From positions 37,439,115 through 37,503,114 of the forward strand of contig NC_045138.2 of the NCBI RefSeq assembly GCF_008831285.2: DNA of 64,000 bases. The letters run 5' to 3'. Source of the DNA: Nymphaea colorata. Its lineage: Eukaryota > Streptophyta > Magnoliopsida > Nymphaeales > Nymphaeaceae. The notes under the pieces are model-generated. The model worked only from the letters and a program-made list of their open reading frames with translations, was not told the origin of the DNA and did not search any database. The position numbers and the translations under genes are program-made. Shown in pieces: positions 53,201-64,000 of the stretch; position 1 is the first letter of the stretch, and the number at the start of each line of letters is the position of its first letter.

Positions 53201-56200
53201 CAAAGTATATAAATATTCTCTATGGTGTAGCTATGTCAGTGGGAGCAACTTCACTGGGAAGATTCCTGATTTCATTAGCAAATGGACTCAGCTTCAGTTC
53301 ATGTAAGTATGCATTTTTTCTAATTAATATGGAAATTATTAAAATTGCAGTTCAGCTGATTATGATTCAACTTATGGTCTTAATGCTAAGTTGCTAACTA
53401 ATGAGTGTTTTCATTGACATTATTCCGCTCTCAAATCCTTTGCTTTTTGTCTCTGAGTTGCTCTAACTATGTTTCATTTTCTCTCTCTTTTCTTTTTGCA
53501 TTGGCGCATCTATCAGCCAAATATAGTTATCTAATTCACATCATTCAATTTATTCAGAATGATAATGGGCACAAGTATGGAAGGGCCTATACCTTCTAGC
53601 TTATCATCCTTGAAGAATCTGAAGCACCTGTAAGTGAAACTTCATAATTAGATTCTTATTGGGCTGATGATTGAACATCTAAATTTGACCCTGCAACTTT
53701 TTCGATCATAACATGATTATGAAATCCCATGCATGAGCTGGAAAAAAATCCTCTGGAATCATAAGAGACTGATGATTGTTGGAGCCAGTTCAGTTCCATT
53801 GATTCTTACGAGAGCTCATTCACACCCTTTCCAGGCTGCAAGTTTGGAAACCACCTATCTTGCCTGTCTGGTTTGTAGGTTTTGGAATAAGTCAGCAACC
53901 TTCGGACTTACATGCCAATGGACACTTCTAGAGGTTCTATGTTTAATATATCCCATGTTGATCTATTCATTTGTCTACAATTTCCAGGATAATTAGTGAC
54001 CTAAGTGGGCCGGGCTCGAGTTTCCCACCTTTGCAGAATATGAAAAGTTTGACAAGATTGTGAGCTTACTTGAAACATATCCCCGTTTTATGATCAATCT
54101 GATACCTATCTAACACCCTAATCACCCACAAAAAATTCCACATCTACAGGATACTAAGAAATTGTTCGATTTCTGGCGAAATTCCTTCATATATTGGAGG
54201 CTTACCAGGGCTGAGAATCCTGTGAGTACATGTACTTAATCTTAGACTTTGTGCCTGACTGTGGTTCATTAGCAATCATTATTTTTAAGTTCCGAGACAT
54301 CAGACAAGTGCATGTGAAACCAATAACTTTCTGCAACTTTCTATTACAGGGACCTCTCATTCAATAACTTAACAGGACAAATTCCGCCATCTTTTTCCAG
54401 CTTTACGTCTTTAAGCCTGCAGTACATGTGAGTGATCTCTCTCTATTTAGTCTAATGCATTTGTAGATCTTTGGTACTACTATCATTTTATTTTGAGGCT
54501 GTATACAGTTTTTGGTGCTGGTTCATTGTACATTATTTCTGTGTAGGTTCCTACGCAACAACCAACTAACTGGACCAATCCCTGAGTGGGTCTATAAAGT
54601 CAATAAAAATTTGTATGGTTCCCCGACTCTTTAACATTCTTTTTTTATGTTACCATTCCTAGACAGAGTTTCATGACGATTTTATGGGAGGAGTTTGCCA
54701 TTTATAATTTATCATTCCAAATTTACCTGGTTTTGTCTGACATTTAAATGCTAGTGTTTTGACTATTATCCATCGCCTCACTTTGATGCTGTGTGGTGGG
54801 AAAATATTATAGTTTCACTGAGTTTGCACAACCAGGTGATGATGACAGAAAAAAATTCTTGCAGGGATTTGTCAGAAAACAATTTCACAGGAGCAACTTC
54901 ATCAACAATTTGCCCACAACAAAATTTGTAAGAACAAATAATCAATGTTAAATTATTAGCTTTAAGAGAATCTACTTTTGCTTCCGTTTTTTAACTTGGT
55001 TGTCTAATCATCTTTCCAGGAACCTGGTCTCCAGCTTCTCTTCCACGGATGACAGTTCGTATGCCCTCAAACCATTTTCTTATGATATGACCTTTTGACA
55101 TTTATATGATGAAACTCATTTCAAGAGAGCTTCCACCAATCACAGCATGCTTACATTGTTATTAAATGTATTAAATATAATAGAACTGATAATGAAGTAT
55201 TCTTTTCCATATAGAGTTCCTGCGTGCTTGAGAAAGGACTACCCCTGTTCTGACTTGGAAAAGTGTGAGTACTGTAACTAGTTAGGCAGAACAATTAGCT
55301 AGAATCTTTTGTCCTGTTGCTGCATTTTTCTGTAGCTGTGTATGTACAACAGACTGAAAAACATTACTTTGTGTTACTGGCAGACTCTTCTTTGTTCATA
55401 AATTGTGGGGGGACCCAGCTTGTTGTCAATGGAACCACATATGAAGCAGACATCGAACCAAGTGGGGAATCAACATACTACCACAGTGCAGGAGGAAATT
55501 GGGCTATGACCAGCACTGGTGTATTCATGGATACTGTTACAGCTGGCCCATTCCTAGTAGCTAACAAAAGTAGATTGTTAATGAGTAATCCAACATTATA
55601 TATGACAGCACGTGTTGCTCCAATCATGTTGACATATTATGGCCTATGCATGCAGAAAGGGGACTACACTGTCCAACTTCATTTTTCTGAGATAATCTTC
55701 ACCAATGACCAAACTTTTAGCAGTTTGGGGGAACGAGTTTTTGATGTGTTCATCCAGGTGACTAAATCAGTTAACTCTCAGTTAGTACTGAATTGTTGCT
55801 GAATAACAAACTATTCTGATCTGGGCCATCTGGTTCTCTGGCAGCATGAAAAAGTATTAAAGGATTTCAATATTGCAAGAGAAAATGGTGGAACACAAAA
55901 GGAAGTCATTAAGAGCTTCAATGCAAGTGTGACAGAAGGCACTCTCCAGATCAGTCTCTACTGGGGTGGGAAAGGGACTCTTGCAATTCCATCTAGAGGA
56001 AACTACGGGCCCCTGATTTCAGCCATTTCAGTATACCCCAGTAAGCTAGTTTTTCTCATTAATTATTTTTCATTGTTGTATTAATAAACATGTGCATGAT
56101 GAGGATAGATGCTCTACACAAGGGGAAAGATTAGTAAATACCTGTTCAAAAGAAGTGCATAGGAAAACCTAACACGAGAAATACTTGTCTTATAACATCC

Positions 56201-58437
56201 AGGAACTATAAAAGTGAGTATGAAAGAAACCATCATTTCATTGTATTGATAGCATTACAACATATATACTCCTATATCCTTGGGTGCTGTGAAGAGGCAG
56301 AATGATGATATGCTCAATTTTCCGTTTTCCTTAAGAAGCAGGTCGCATCAGGACAATACACGTTCTCTTATTGGAAGCATCAAGACTTTAGCATTGCACT
56401 GCTCAATGGTCATCTGTTAAAAATAGAATCTAGTGGCACATAAATTCCATTTAAATTAATTAACTGGTTAAAATTAATTTTATGGCCATGTTCAACTGAT
56501 TGAGAAACTATTTTCACTGGTCTACATAAAACCAATGCACATTTGATTTGGTCACATCATGCAGATTTCAAGCCCAAAGACTATGATAAAGATGAGGCTC
56601 TCACGGCAATAATCATTGCAATCGTCATTGTTGTTTGCCTGATCGTCGTAGTTTTGGTCATCCTTCGGGCAAAATGCTGTCGTGGAGATGAAACAACTCT
56701 AGATAAAGGTAAAAATATCTGACTCTAACAGGAACCTTTATATTATGGAGAAAAGATTCAAGTATGGTAAGTAAATCCTTTCTGCAAGATCCAAGTGATG
56801 GCCAGGACTTACAGAAAACTTGGAAGGTTCTCACTCATATGTCATCGAAAAGATTTTGACAAGTCAATCAAGTGCTTTCAGGCTCTTTGTTTTATGCTCT
56901 AATTCCAATTATCTATTTCTTCCATTGCAGAACTTAAAGACCTGGACAAGCAAAATGGCTATTTCAGCCTTCATGAGATAAAAGAGGCTACAAAGGATTT
57001 TCATCCTGAAAACAAGATTGGGCATGGTAGTTCTGGGCCAGTTTATAAGGTACATTTTCAAATTCCTCAAGGTAATGTGTTTTCTTATCATGTTGCAATT
57101 GTCATAGTTAGATGTTGTATTTTTAGTTTCCCATTTTCATCTAAATAATTTCTCCCTGCGACAAACTTCCTAAACTTCTGAGTTGTATGACTGCTTTACC
57201 TACTTTGTCACTGAACACCTCATGGGAATAAGAATCAACAAAATTTGTGCAGGAGCAGCCACATGATTAAGAATAAGCAAAGTGGTATGGACATTGGATC
57301 AACTTTATTCCTCATTATCCATGATCTCTGCCACAGCATAGCATATCTTTCTTGGCTGCATAGTGTGACTAGATACATTCTTATAAAAGACTGGGAATAG
57401 ATGCATTCTTATCATCCTTTGCTTGGCTAGGTGTCATGGATTTTGTCTGGGTCAGTGTCTTTATGTTTTTTCCTCATATTTGAATGCTGTATGATATCTG
57501 ATATCAGGGAATTATGCGGGATGGGACACAGATTGCTGTTAAGCAGCTCTCATCCATATCAAGACAAGGAAATCGAGAATTCTTGAATGAGATAGGAATG
57601 GTATCAGCTCTGCAGCACCCAAATCTTGTGAAGCTTTTTGGTTATTGCATTCAAGGAAATGAGTTGATGCTAATCTATGAATACATGGAAAACAACTCGC
57701 TTTCACGTGCTCTGTTTGGTAAGCTTTTGACAACTAATCATAATCATCTCAAGCCCAGACATATAACTCTATCTGTGTGAATGATTAACTAGAAGCACCA
57801 TCTTTATCACGATCTCCTCGTTTATGTCCATGAGTATTCAAGACTTCAGGTTGGATATAAACTGAATCGGAGTTCATTTGATAATATTTGGTAACAAAAC
57901 TGGAATCCGTTTAGCAATTGGACTTGGGCTCACTACGGCTTTTACATCTGAACTTGATGCAGAATCAAGGACACGTTTGAATAAAATTTCATGTAGAAGT
58001 TCCCTTCTGACGCTAATCGGATCTGGATTTTGTTTTAAAATTCCACAGAAATCTGATTTCAATTCAGACTGTTTACATCCCTATATATGTTTCCTTTCTC
58101 ATCTTACTTCGAGGATTCAAGAGCATGTTGAATGGTTAATAATACAGAATGCATGGTAACTGTAGGTTCATCGGAGCATCGGTCGAAACTGGACTGGCCG
58201 ACTAGGTGTAAAATTTGCATCGGGGTTGCAAAGGGCCTGGCATATCTTCATGAAGAGTCCCCATTGAAGGTCATCCATAGAGATATCAAGGCGATGAATA
58301 TACTTCTAGACAAGGATCTAAATGCAAAAATTTCCGACTTCGGTCTAGCAAAACTCGATGAAGGGGACAAGTCACATATTAGTACTCACATAGTAGGGAC
58401 CACGTAAGTTTATCTCTCTCTCTCTCTCTCAGGTGTG

Positions 58438-58488
<51 letters not shown>

Positions 58489-58563
58489 CATGTATGTATG
58501 TATATAATGCTGTTCCATTCTTAGACCACGTAAGTTTATCTCTCTCTCTCTCTCTCAGGTGTG

Positions 58564-58606
<43 letters not shown>

Positions 58607-60855
58607 CATGTATGTATGTATATAATGCTGTTCCATTCTTAGACCATATTTCAACACCATCCCAACAAACTAGTTCACATCACCCTTTGTTTTCTTAATA
58701 TGATATGATTGATTTCCACCAAGAGTAGAAAGTCATACAAATCGAGGTAGCAAATAAGTTTCCATAAATTTGTATGTCATTTTCTTTTTAATACATCAGA
58801 AACATATTTTTGTTGATCATGAAACTCCTAAATAAAGCATTATTGATGCAGAGAAAAACTCACTGATATAATGGTTCCTGACAGTATTGAGGGCATGACC
58901 ATGACGTCACTTTAAGTTCTGCTGCTGAATATTGTTGCAATGAAAAAAGGTGTCGTTAAGAGGTGTGGTTATTGATTTTAGAAATTAATGATGAATAACA
59001 GGGGATACATTGCTCCAGAGTATGCAATTAAGGGACAGTTATCATACAAGGCAGATGTTTTCAGCTACGGAGTGGTTGTACTGGAGGTTGTGAGCGGAGA
59101 GAGCAACACATATGCCTCGCCAAGGGAGGAATTTCCCTTCCTTTTGGACTGGGTATGTCTTTCACTATTTCCTTCAGCAATTTTCTCTTTGATTATTTCT
59201 TTGCTTTCAGCTTTTTTCTCCCTTTTTTTATCGTTTTTATGAGTGTTTTTAATTATTTGGGTGAAAATGGGGTTATCGAAGTTCGGATTTGTATAATTTG
59301 AATAATTGAAATTGTATCTGATCAATTCTAATTGGTTACAGCAAGAAAAAAAACACAAACAAATGTCAAAACCATATCTTAAAATCTTTCATAACCTTCC
59401 TGGCCTGATAATTTCTGTTAGCCCACAAAAAAAAAAGTCATTTAGAAACACAAGTCCTCGTGTATCTTCAAAATGGAAAAAAAATCCATATTGACAGTTT
59501 GTTTTTATGCGTAGTATTGAAATGTTAAGTCGGGGCCCTGTGTTTGAACATTGCGGGTCTCATCTCCAGTTAAAGAATTAATTAAGCTGATTGTGTTCCT
59601 TCCTTTTTCATAAGAGCGAACTGATGCTTTTTCATCATATTTAATTTCACAAAAAAAGGGTAACTTTTAAACCTTACCTAGTTGACATACAAATTGAAAG
59701 TACAAAATATTACTCACAAGCATTCTAGGGTTTAAAATCAGGCTTTTACTTAGGCAGTAGCCACTTAAGTTTGGGAGCATCGAAAAATTTAGATATACAC
59801 TTTTTTTTTTGAATTATAGCAAAAAATGGGCCCGCCCAATGAAGTTTTTCTTAGAGAAGAATGGGTTTTTAAAAATCACAGAAAACTCATTAAGGAATCA
59901 CCAAACCGTGCTAAGGTTTGAATTTGGTACGTTTAACTGCCTACACTAATACAAAAGACAAGTAAATGAAAGAAGATGAAACTCATTTAACTGTGCTTGA
60001 CTACACCATCAACAGTGGAGGACTTTCTTGTAAAATTTTCAGTGAGTTTTCTTGATTACCTCAACATTGCTCTCTCTGAGATCATGTTTGATTGCCTAAA
60101 CTTCTTTTATTCTATATAAACCTTATTTTCACCGTTCCAAAAGCAACCAAACAAGTCTACAACCTCTTTCACTCTTGTTCATTTTTATTGCTTGAAATCA
60201 TTTGAAGAAATCTGGAAGAGAGGTCTGTCTTTGTTCGCTCAGTTTCTGAATACAAGTAAATCTTAGTGAATAGACACTCAAGAAAGCACTAGCCATGCAA
60301 TCAAACTTGCTGTATGGAAGAAAGTAGAAAGTGTCCTTTACGTCCAGTTTTCAAAAACGAAGTTGTTACAGAAGAAAAATCATTCTGCAAAGATCTTGAC
60401 ATGCAAACGAACATGTGCAAGAAAATATCCCAGTAACGGATGCAACATGAACACTGCAGGCTTATGATTTACAAGAGAAGAGGTGTCTCCTGGAACTGGC
60501 GGACCCATGCTTAGGGCCAGATTTCTCAGAGGCAGAGGCATTGAAAATGCTCAACATAGCTCTTCTTTGCACCAACAGCAATCCCTCACTCAGGCCAACA
60601 ATGTCTTCTGTTGTTGATATGCTCGAAGGCCGAACTGCAGTTTGCGAAACTCCTGACCCGAGTAGCTCCTCCTCAAATGGAGCCGTACTTGGCCGTGTTT
60701 GGCGTTCCGGTGGTCTCTCACAAGATGAAATAACTCAGGATGGGTTTGCAGCTGAAACCCTGCAAGTTAGTGAGTGGAGAACGTGGCCACACTCAAATTC
60801 AGTTTGCACCACAGAGGAACAGAGTGTTCTGTCACAAAGGCCTCTAACCATGTGA
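48325..60855 (+). CDS. Gene D: LRR-malectin receptor-like Ser/Thr kinase (LRR-RLK VIII-2), 24 exons, 1022 aa
   Basis: Full-length paralogue on the plus strand: 24 exons, 3069 nt, intact frame. By residue: signal peptide 1-29, N-cap about 43-100, LRRs 100-384, malectin 414-603, transmembrane 618-637, kinase about 678-955, tail to 1022. Kinase landmarks: glycine loop [11 protein letters not shown] 681-691 (all three Gly kept, though GGF has become SSG-like), Lys703, HRD 799-801, DFG 819-821. The activation segment reads GTTGYIAPEY, where A, B and C have MAPEY. The ATG is at 48325 and shares MEGIRE with gene C; the stop is TGA at 60853. Intron 22 carries a tandem duplication that copies its own 5' splice site. 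Confidence 0.93.
49367..49389. repeat. (TA)n tract in gene D intron 1
   Basis: About 11 TA dinucleotides. Confidence 0.9.
50814..55264 (+). other. Gene D exons 3-16: LRR block and Cys linker
   Basis: Exons: 50814-50885, 51488-51556, 51915-51986, 52642-52713, 52949-53020, 53231-53302, 53558-53629, 53988-54059, 54150-54221, 54350-54427, 54547-54612, 54865-54927, then linker exons 55020-55058 and 55215-55264. Exon 12 is 78 nt, two codons longer than the usual 72. All join in phase 2. The repeats read like [13 protein letters not shown]. The linker motif is CLRKDYPC. Confidence 0.9.
55384..56040 (+). other. Gene D exons 17-18: malectin domain
   Basis: Exons 55384-55757 (374 nt) and 55845-56040 (196 nt). 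The domain starts [12 protein letters not shown] and continues [27 protein letters not shown] and [11 protein letters not shown]. Exon 18 opens with HEKVLKDF where the other genes have GKLVL or RQIVL, so this joint has diverged. Confidence 0.9.
56565..60855 (+). other. Gene D exons 19-24: transmembrane helix and kinase
   Basis: Exons: 56565-56708 (transmembrane), 56931-57049 (glycine loop), 57508-57718 (AVK), 58166-58403 (HRD and DFG), 59002-59152 (GYIAPEY to LLDW) and 60460-60855 (C-lobe end and tail). The motif [14 protein letters not shown] is in the last exon. Intron 22 (58404-59001) holds two copies of a 120-bp unit. Intron 23 (59153-60459) is 1.3 kb, AT-rich, with nothing recognisable. 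Confidence 0.92.
58398..58646. repeat. Tandem duplication of about 120 bp with (TC)n, (GT)n and (AT)n in gene D intron 22
   Basis: Copy 1 runs 58398-58523 and copy 2 from 58524 to about 58646 (126 and about 120 bp). Each has gaccacgtaagtttatctctc, then (GT)n, (AT)n, gtatgtatgtatataatgct and gttccattcttagac. The difference is in the number of AT units. The copied part starts inside exon 22 and includes its donor. Confidence 0.93.
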
Positions 60856-62239
60856 AGTTTGTAAAGTGAATAACAGTTAACAGGCTAAGAGGATGGAATG
60901 TAATTGGTCATGCAGTATCAGTTTTCTTAATGCAATAGCTAGCTATTACTTCATTTTTGTGAAAAATTAAAACAAGGTGAAGGAAAAATAAAGATAGAGA
61001 AAGGATTTTTATCAAGCAAATAGATCAAATCTTCTCTTCGACACAACGATATCTTTTGCAATATATTTATTCATTTTTTGGCAGAATTTTGTCTCAGATC
61101 GTTTTCCACTATCTGGCAATAAAATCATGTTATTAAGTAATTTTTTGAATATAATTATGACCTTTTATGTATCAGGTTTGATATTAGCAAACTGATAATT
61201 GTTAATACCATTAATATTCCTTGCCACGTGCCAGGATAATATCATCCAAAACTTGTTTTGTTAAATAAACTAGTATTACATATTAATATCTGAACATTTG
61301 ACCTGTATTGCCCCAAAGCGCATTGGATTGTATACATCATCACCCGGGTTGGCCAATATCGAGCAACATATAGATAAAAAAAATAACGAAAGTTAAATTT
61401 TCATTTTGTTTACTTAACCTTTGCGGCCGATGCGACCGAGCACAGACCAATACGTGTGTCATCCAATACATCGTATTGGTTAGGCATCAGATACGAGACG
61501 GAAACAATATTTAAAAAATATATCTATGAACTTTTTTTTTTTTACCAAAAAGATGAAGTTGATGATCTTTTGAAGTGGGTCCCACAAAAATATACAGAGA
61601 AACATATAATGCACGAGCATAGAATTGTAAAAACTATTGCTATAACTCTTTGTGACACATAATTTACAATGGGGTTAGCCCGAACCCATTGGCTGCCTTA
61701 GTTGGTCAGACGTCCTTCAAAATTGGAAAAACTTGGTGTACAAAAGGAAAAGAAAGCTCTCAAGAGTCAAACCGTTGAGTTGCGAAATGGATTCCACGTT
61801 TGACTTTCTTATCACCAACTGTAATTGACTAGTTTTCTCAATAATGAAAACTCTAAATCAGTGATTGATAAAAATTTAACATAAATACAAACAACTTTTA
61901 AGAATCAAAGAAACGCAAACTTGGATGGAAGGAAAGAATGGTAATCCTATGTTTGGTTCGGTAACTAAGAAGGAGAGAAATGAAAAAGAAAAATAAATAC
62001 AAGAAAGAAAAACTATTTTGGCATAAATCAAGTTGTTTTTATGAAAAATGTTGATTTTTTTTTATTATCAAAATGTTGATGCTATGAGAGCGATTCCTTT
62101 TTGCTTATTATAAGAACGCTCTTAAAATCCAAAAAATGGTCAACTTAATATATATTTTGCATTAACTTATCTTTAAGATCATTAAGGTTAGATTTCAAAA
62201 AAAACAAAACTTTAAATGTCATATCAAACAATCACTATT

Positions 62240-62241
<2 letters not shown>

Positions 62242-62306
<65 letters not shown>
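62242..62306. repeat. Long (AT)n microsatellite, 65 bp
   Basis: An unbroken alternating AT run between genes D and E. Confidence 0.95.
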
Positions 62307-62308
<2 letters not shown>

Positions 62309-62685
62309 ATCATTGCTTTTCCCTCTCTATTCCCTTTCTTTTTACTTCCTTTCTTTATGCTTCAAGGGGGTAACTAGTCGGAAACGCCCTGCTGGAGGAT
62401 ATGCCTCTTATTGCTTTGGGCCATCGAATCAAAAGTTTGTGCATGCATGCTTTTGAAAGAGATTCATTCGCGCACACCGAGATTGAATGGACTACGTAAC
62501 TCTTCTCCATCAAAGAGAGAAAAAGATGCCTACGCCTCTTCCAACCTTTTCTTGATAACGACATTCGATTCAGCTGCTCTTTTCCGATCTACTAAACTAC
62601 TTCAACAATTCAAACCGGAATCTTAAGAATAGAAAACTTTTTTCTTCCATTTCCAAAGTTTAGTGAAAACTATCCATCCAATTGG

Positions 62686-62716
62686 AAACAAACAAACAAA
62701 CAAACAAACAAACAAA
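62686..62716. repeat. (AAAC)n microsatellite
   Basis: About seven AAAC units upstream of gene E. Confidence 0.9.
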
Positions 62717-63563
62717 ACCTGGAATACTAAAAACATAAATGCAACGGGAATGTTGACAGTTTTTCGAATATCAAAGTGGTGGAAAATTATGCCGATAAAA
62801 TGGGAATGCATATCAAAATTGGGGGACAAGATGTCCCCTAGATACAAAAATGATGGAAAATTATGGTTTTCTAATGATATACCAGATTTTAGAAGGTAAT
62901 ATGGTTCATTAATATGATATGGGAACATAAATTCCAAAGAAATTTTGACTGCCTTATCGCCAACTGGCGAGAAAACAAGTGGCTACATGAAGAAGAAATG
63001 GTACCCACTCAAACAAGGCAATAATGGAAACCCAAACTGGCTTTCCTGGTCAAAGGAGGGCGCTTTCATGCTTTGACCATCCCAAGCTTAGGAAGGCTAT
63101 GATAGAAAACTTGTTTTTTTCTTTAACGAGGTTTCGAAGCCTGGTTTAAGTGTTTCAGTGACAAGGTAAAACATAGTTAGCAAACTTGTTGGGTTGATTT
63201 GGAAATCGCTTGAGTAAGCTCAGATCGCCCGACCTGCGCCTGACTCGCTCCCAACTCGGCCTGACTCACCCATGACTTGCTCAATTCCGCTGAGTGATTT
63301 ATCTTATGGAGATTCGATCAAGTTGGTCAAAGAGTCGATTTAAGTCCGAGTCACGGGTTTATCAACTATGACTTAAAAAAGAAGTTTTATATGAAAAATT
63401 ATAAGGGGACCCTTTTGAAAACGTCGTTTTGTGACTCGTTACTCGTTTTCGGTTACCTCAAATTTAGTTGGATTTAGAAACTGGACCCGATATCATCTCA
63501 GAGTATCTTTCCCGTGGCGGCTACCATGGTTTCGTCACGTACCGCATGTTTTCTGGGACAAAC

Positions 63564-63572
63564 GATATAAGA
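63564..63572 (+). promoter_or_regulatory. Possible TATA box of gene E
   Basis: gatataaga lies 140 bp upstream of the ATG at 63706. Inferred from position and sequence only. Confidence 0.3.
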
Positions 63573-63705
63573 TAACGGTGAAGTTGGATAAATCAAGATC
63601 TGGATCCCTTTCCGGGAGGAAAAGTTTTTCTTTCCCTCCTTATTCCTGCTGCTCAATTCGCGCGAAGAAGAGGGAAAATCGGCGAAATAGACACGGGAGA
63701 AAGAA

Positions 63706-64000
63706 ATGGGGGGAATCGGCGACGGCTCCTTCCCCAAACTCTCTTCTGCTTCCTTCTTCTTATTCCTCCTCCTGGCCGTGATCTCGCCGGAGAATTTCCT
63801 TACCGACGCCCAGGAACTGCCCGCCGACGAAAGTAAGAGTTTCTCTCCCTTCTTTATTTGAGTTCTTTTTGTTCTCTTCATTCCCGTTCATTTTCGAGGT
63901 GAATCATCTGGTCCACTTCCGTATGTCCTGTCCTTCATCGTGTTCTCTCTGCGCTTGCGCGGTGTATTCATCCGGAGGTCTTTACAATTTGTCGGTCATA
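63706..64000 (+). CDS. Gene E, 5' end only: first exon of a fifth LRR-RLK VIII-2 paralogue
   Basis: Exon 1 runs 63706-63832 (127 nt, the same length as exon 1 of gene D). It codes a Phe/Leu-rich signal peptide (SFFLFLLLAVIS) and ends with ELPADE, matching the ELP/LPDDE/LPVEE ends of the other first exons. The donor GTAAGA follows in phase 1, as in A to D. Only 168 nt of intron 1 lies in the window. Nothing beyond exon 1 can be judged, so whether the gene is intact is unknown. If exon 2 starts as in the paralogues, the junction codon would be Ile, not Val. Confidence 0.75.

Larger units (their letters stand above)
60856..63705. other. Spacer between genes D and E
   Basis: It holds the 3' end of D and the upstream region of E. 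It carries a long AT tract (62242-62306), an AAAC tract (62686-62716) and a small hairpin (61447-61479). A TATA-like gatataaga at 63564-63572 lies 140 bp before the ATG of E. No gene was recognised. Confidence 0.55.

Noticed and set aside
58437-58625. Two Tyr/Ile-rich open frames in gene D intron 22
   Set aside because: They are translations of the AT microsatellites in the tandem duplication.
1-64000. Resistance-gene (NBS-LRR) cluster, CRISPR array or bacterial operon
   Set aside because: There is no NB-ARC domain, no regularly spaced short repeats, and all genes have spliceosomal introns.

Overview
The window is nuclear DNA from a flowering plant. The coding blocks are short exons joined by AT-rich introns, mostly GT-AG. 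They rebuild plant leucine-rich-repeat receptor kinases of subfamily VIII-2 (the RKF1 / LIK1 / NILR2-type family of Arabidopsis). The species cannot be told from the sequence alone.

The window is one tandem cluster of five paralogues in mixed orientation: gene A (+, 710-14517), gene B (-, 15731-29565), gene C (-, 32200-42638), gene D (+, 48325-60855) and the first exon of gene E (+, 63706 to the window edge). I joined the exons by hand, following splice-site phase and alignment among the paralogues. Each of A to D has 24 coding exons and an unbroken frame: A 1037 aa, B 1010 aa, C 1034 aa and D 1022 aa. No frameshift or premature stop was found.

The four complete proteins share one layout: signal peptide, cysteine-bearing N-terminal cap, about twelve LRR units (one per exon, mostly exactly 72 nt), a short Cys linker, a malectin domain, one transmembrane helix, an RD-type Ser/Thr kinase, and a variable Ser/Thr-rich tail. 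They are predicted plasma-membrane receptors. The ligands are unknown. In Arabidopsis, relatives take part in chitin and nematode perception.

Layout: A and B converge on a 1.2 kb spacer. B and C run head to tail across 2.6 kb. C and D are divergent across 5.7 kb, which holds only simple repeats and AT-rich sequence. D and E run head to tail across 2.85 kb. B and C look like the closest pair: they share several exon lengths and a Trp-to-Arg change at the end of exon 23. The main unusual points are two GC-AG introns (B intron 1, C intron 5), a NAGNAG acceptor inside the kinase of A, a 120-bp duplication in D that copies a splice donor, and the frame-neutral LRR exons. I found no RNA gene, intact transposon, CRISPR array or clearly new system.
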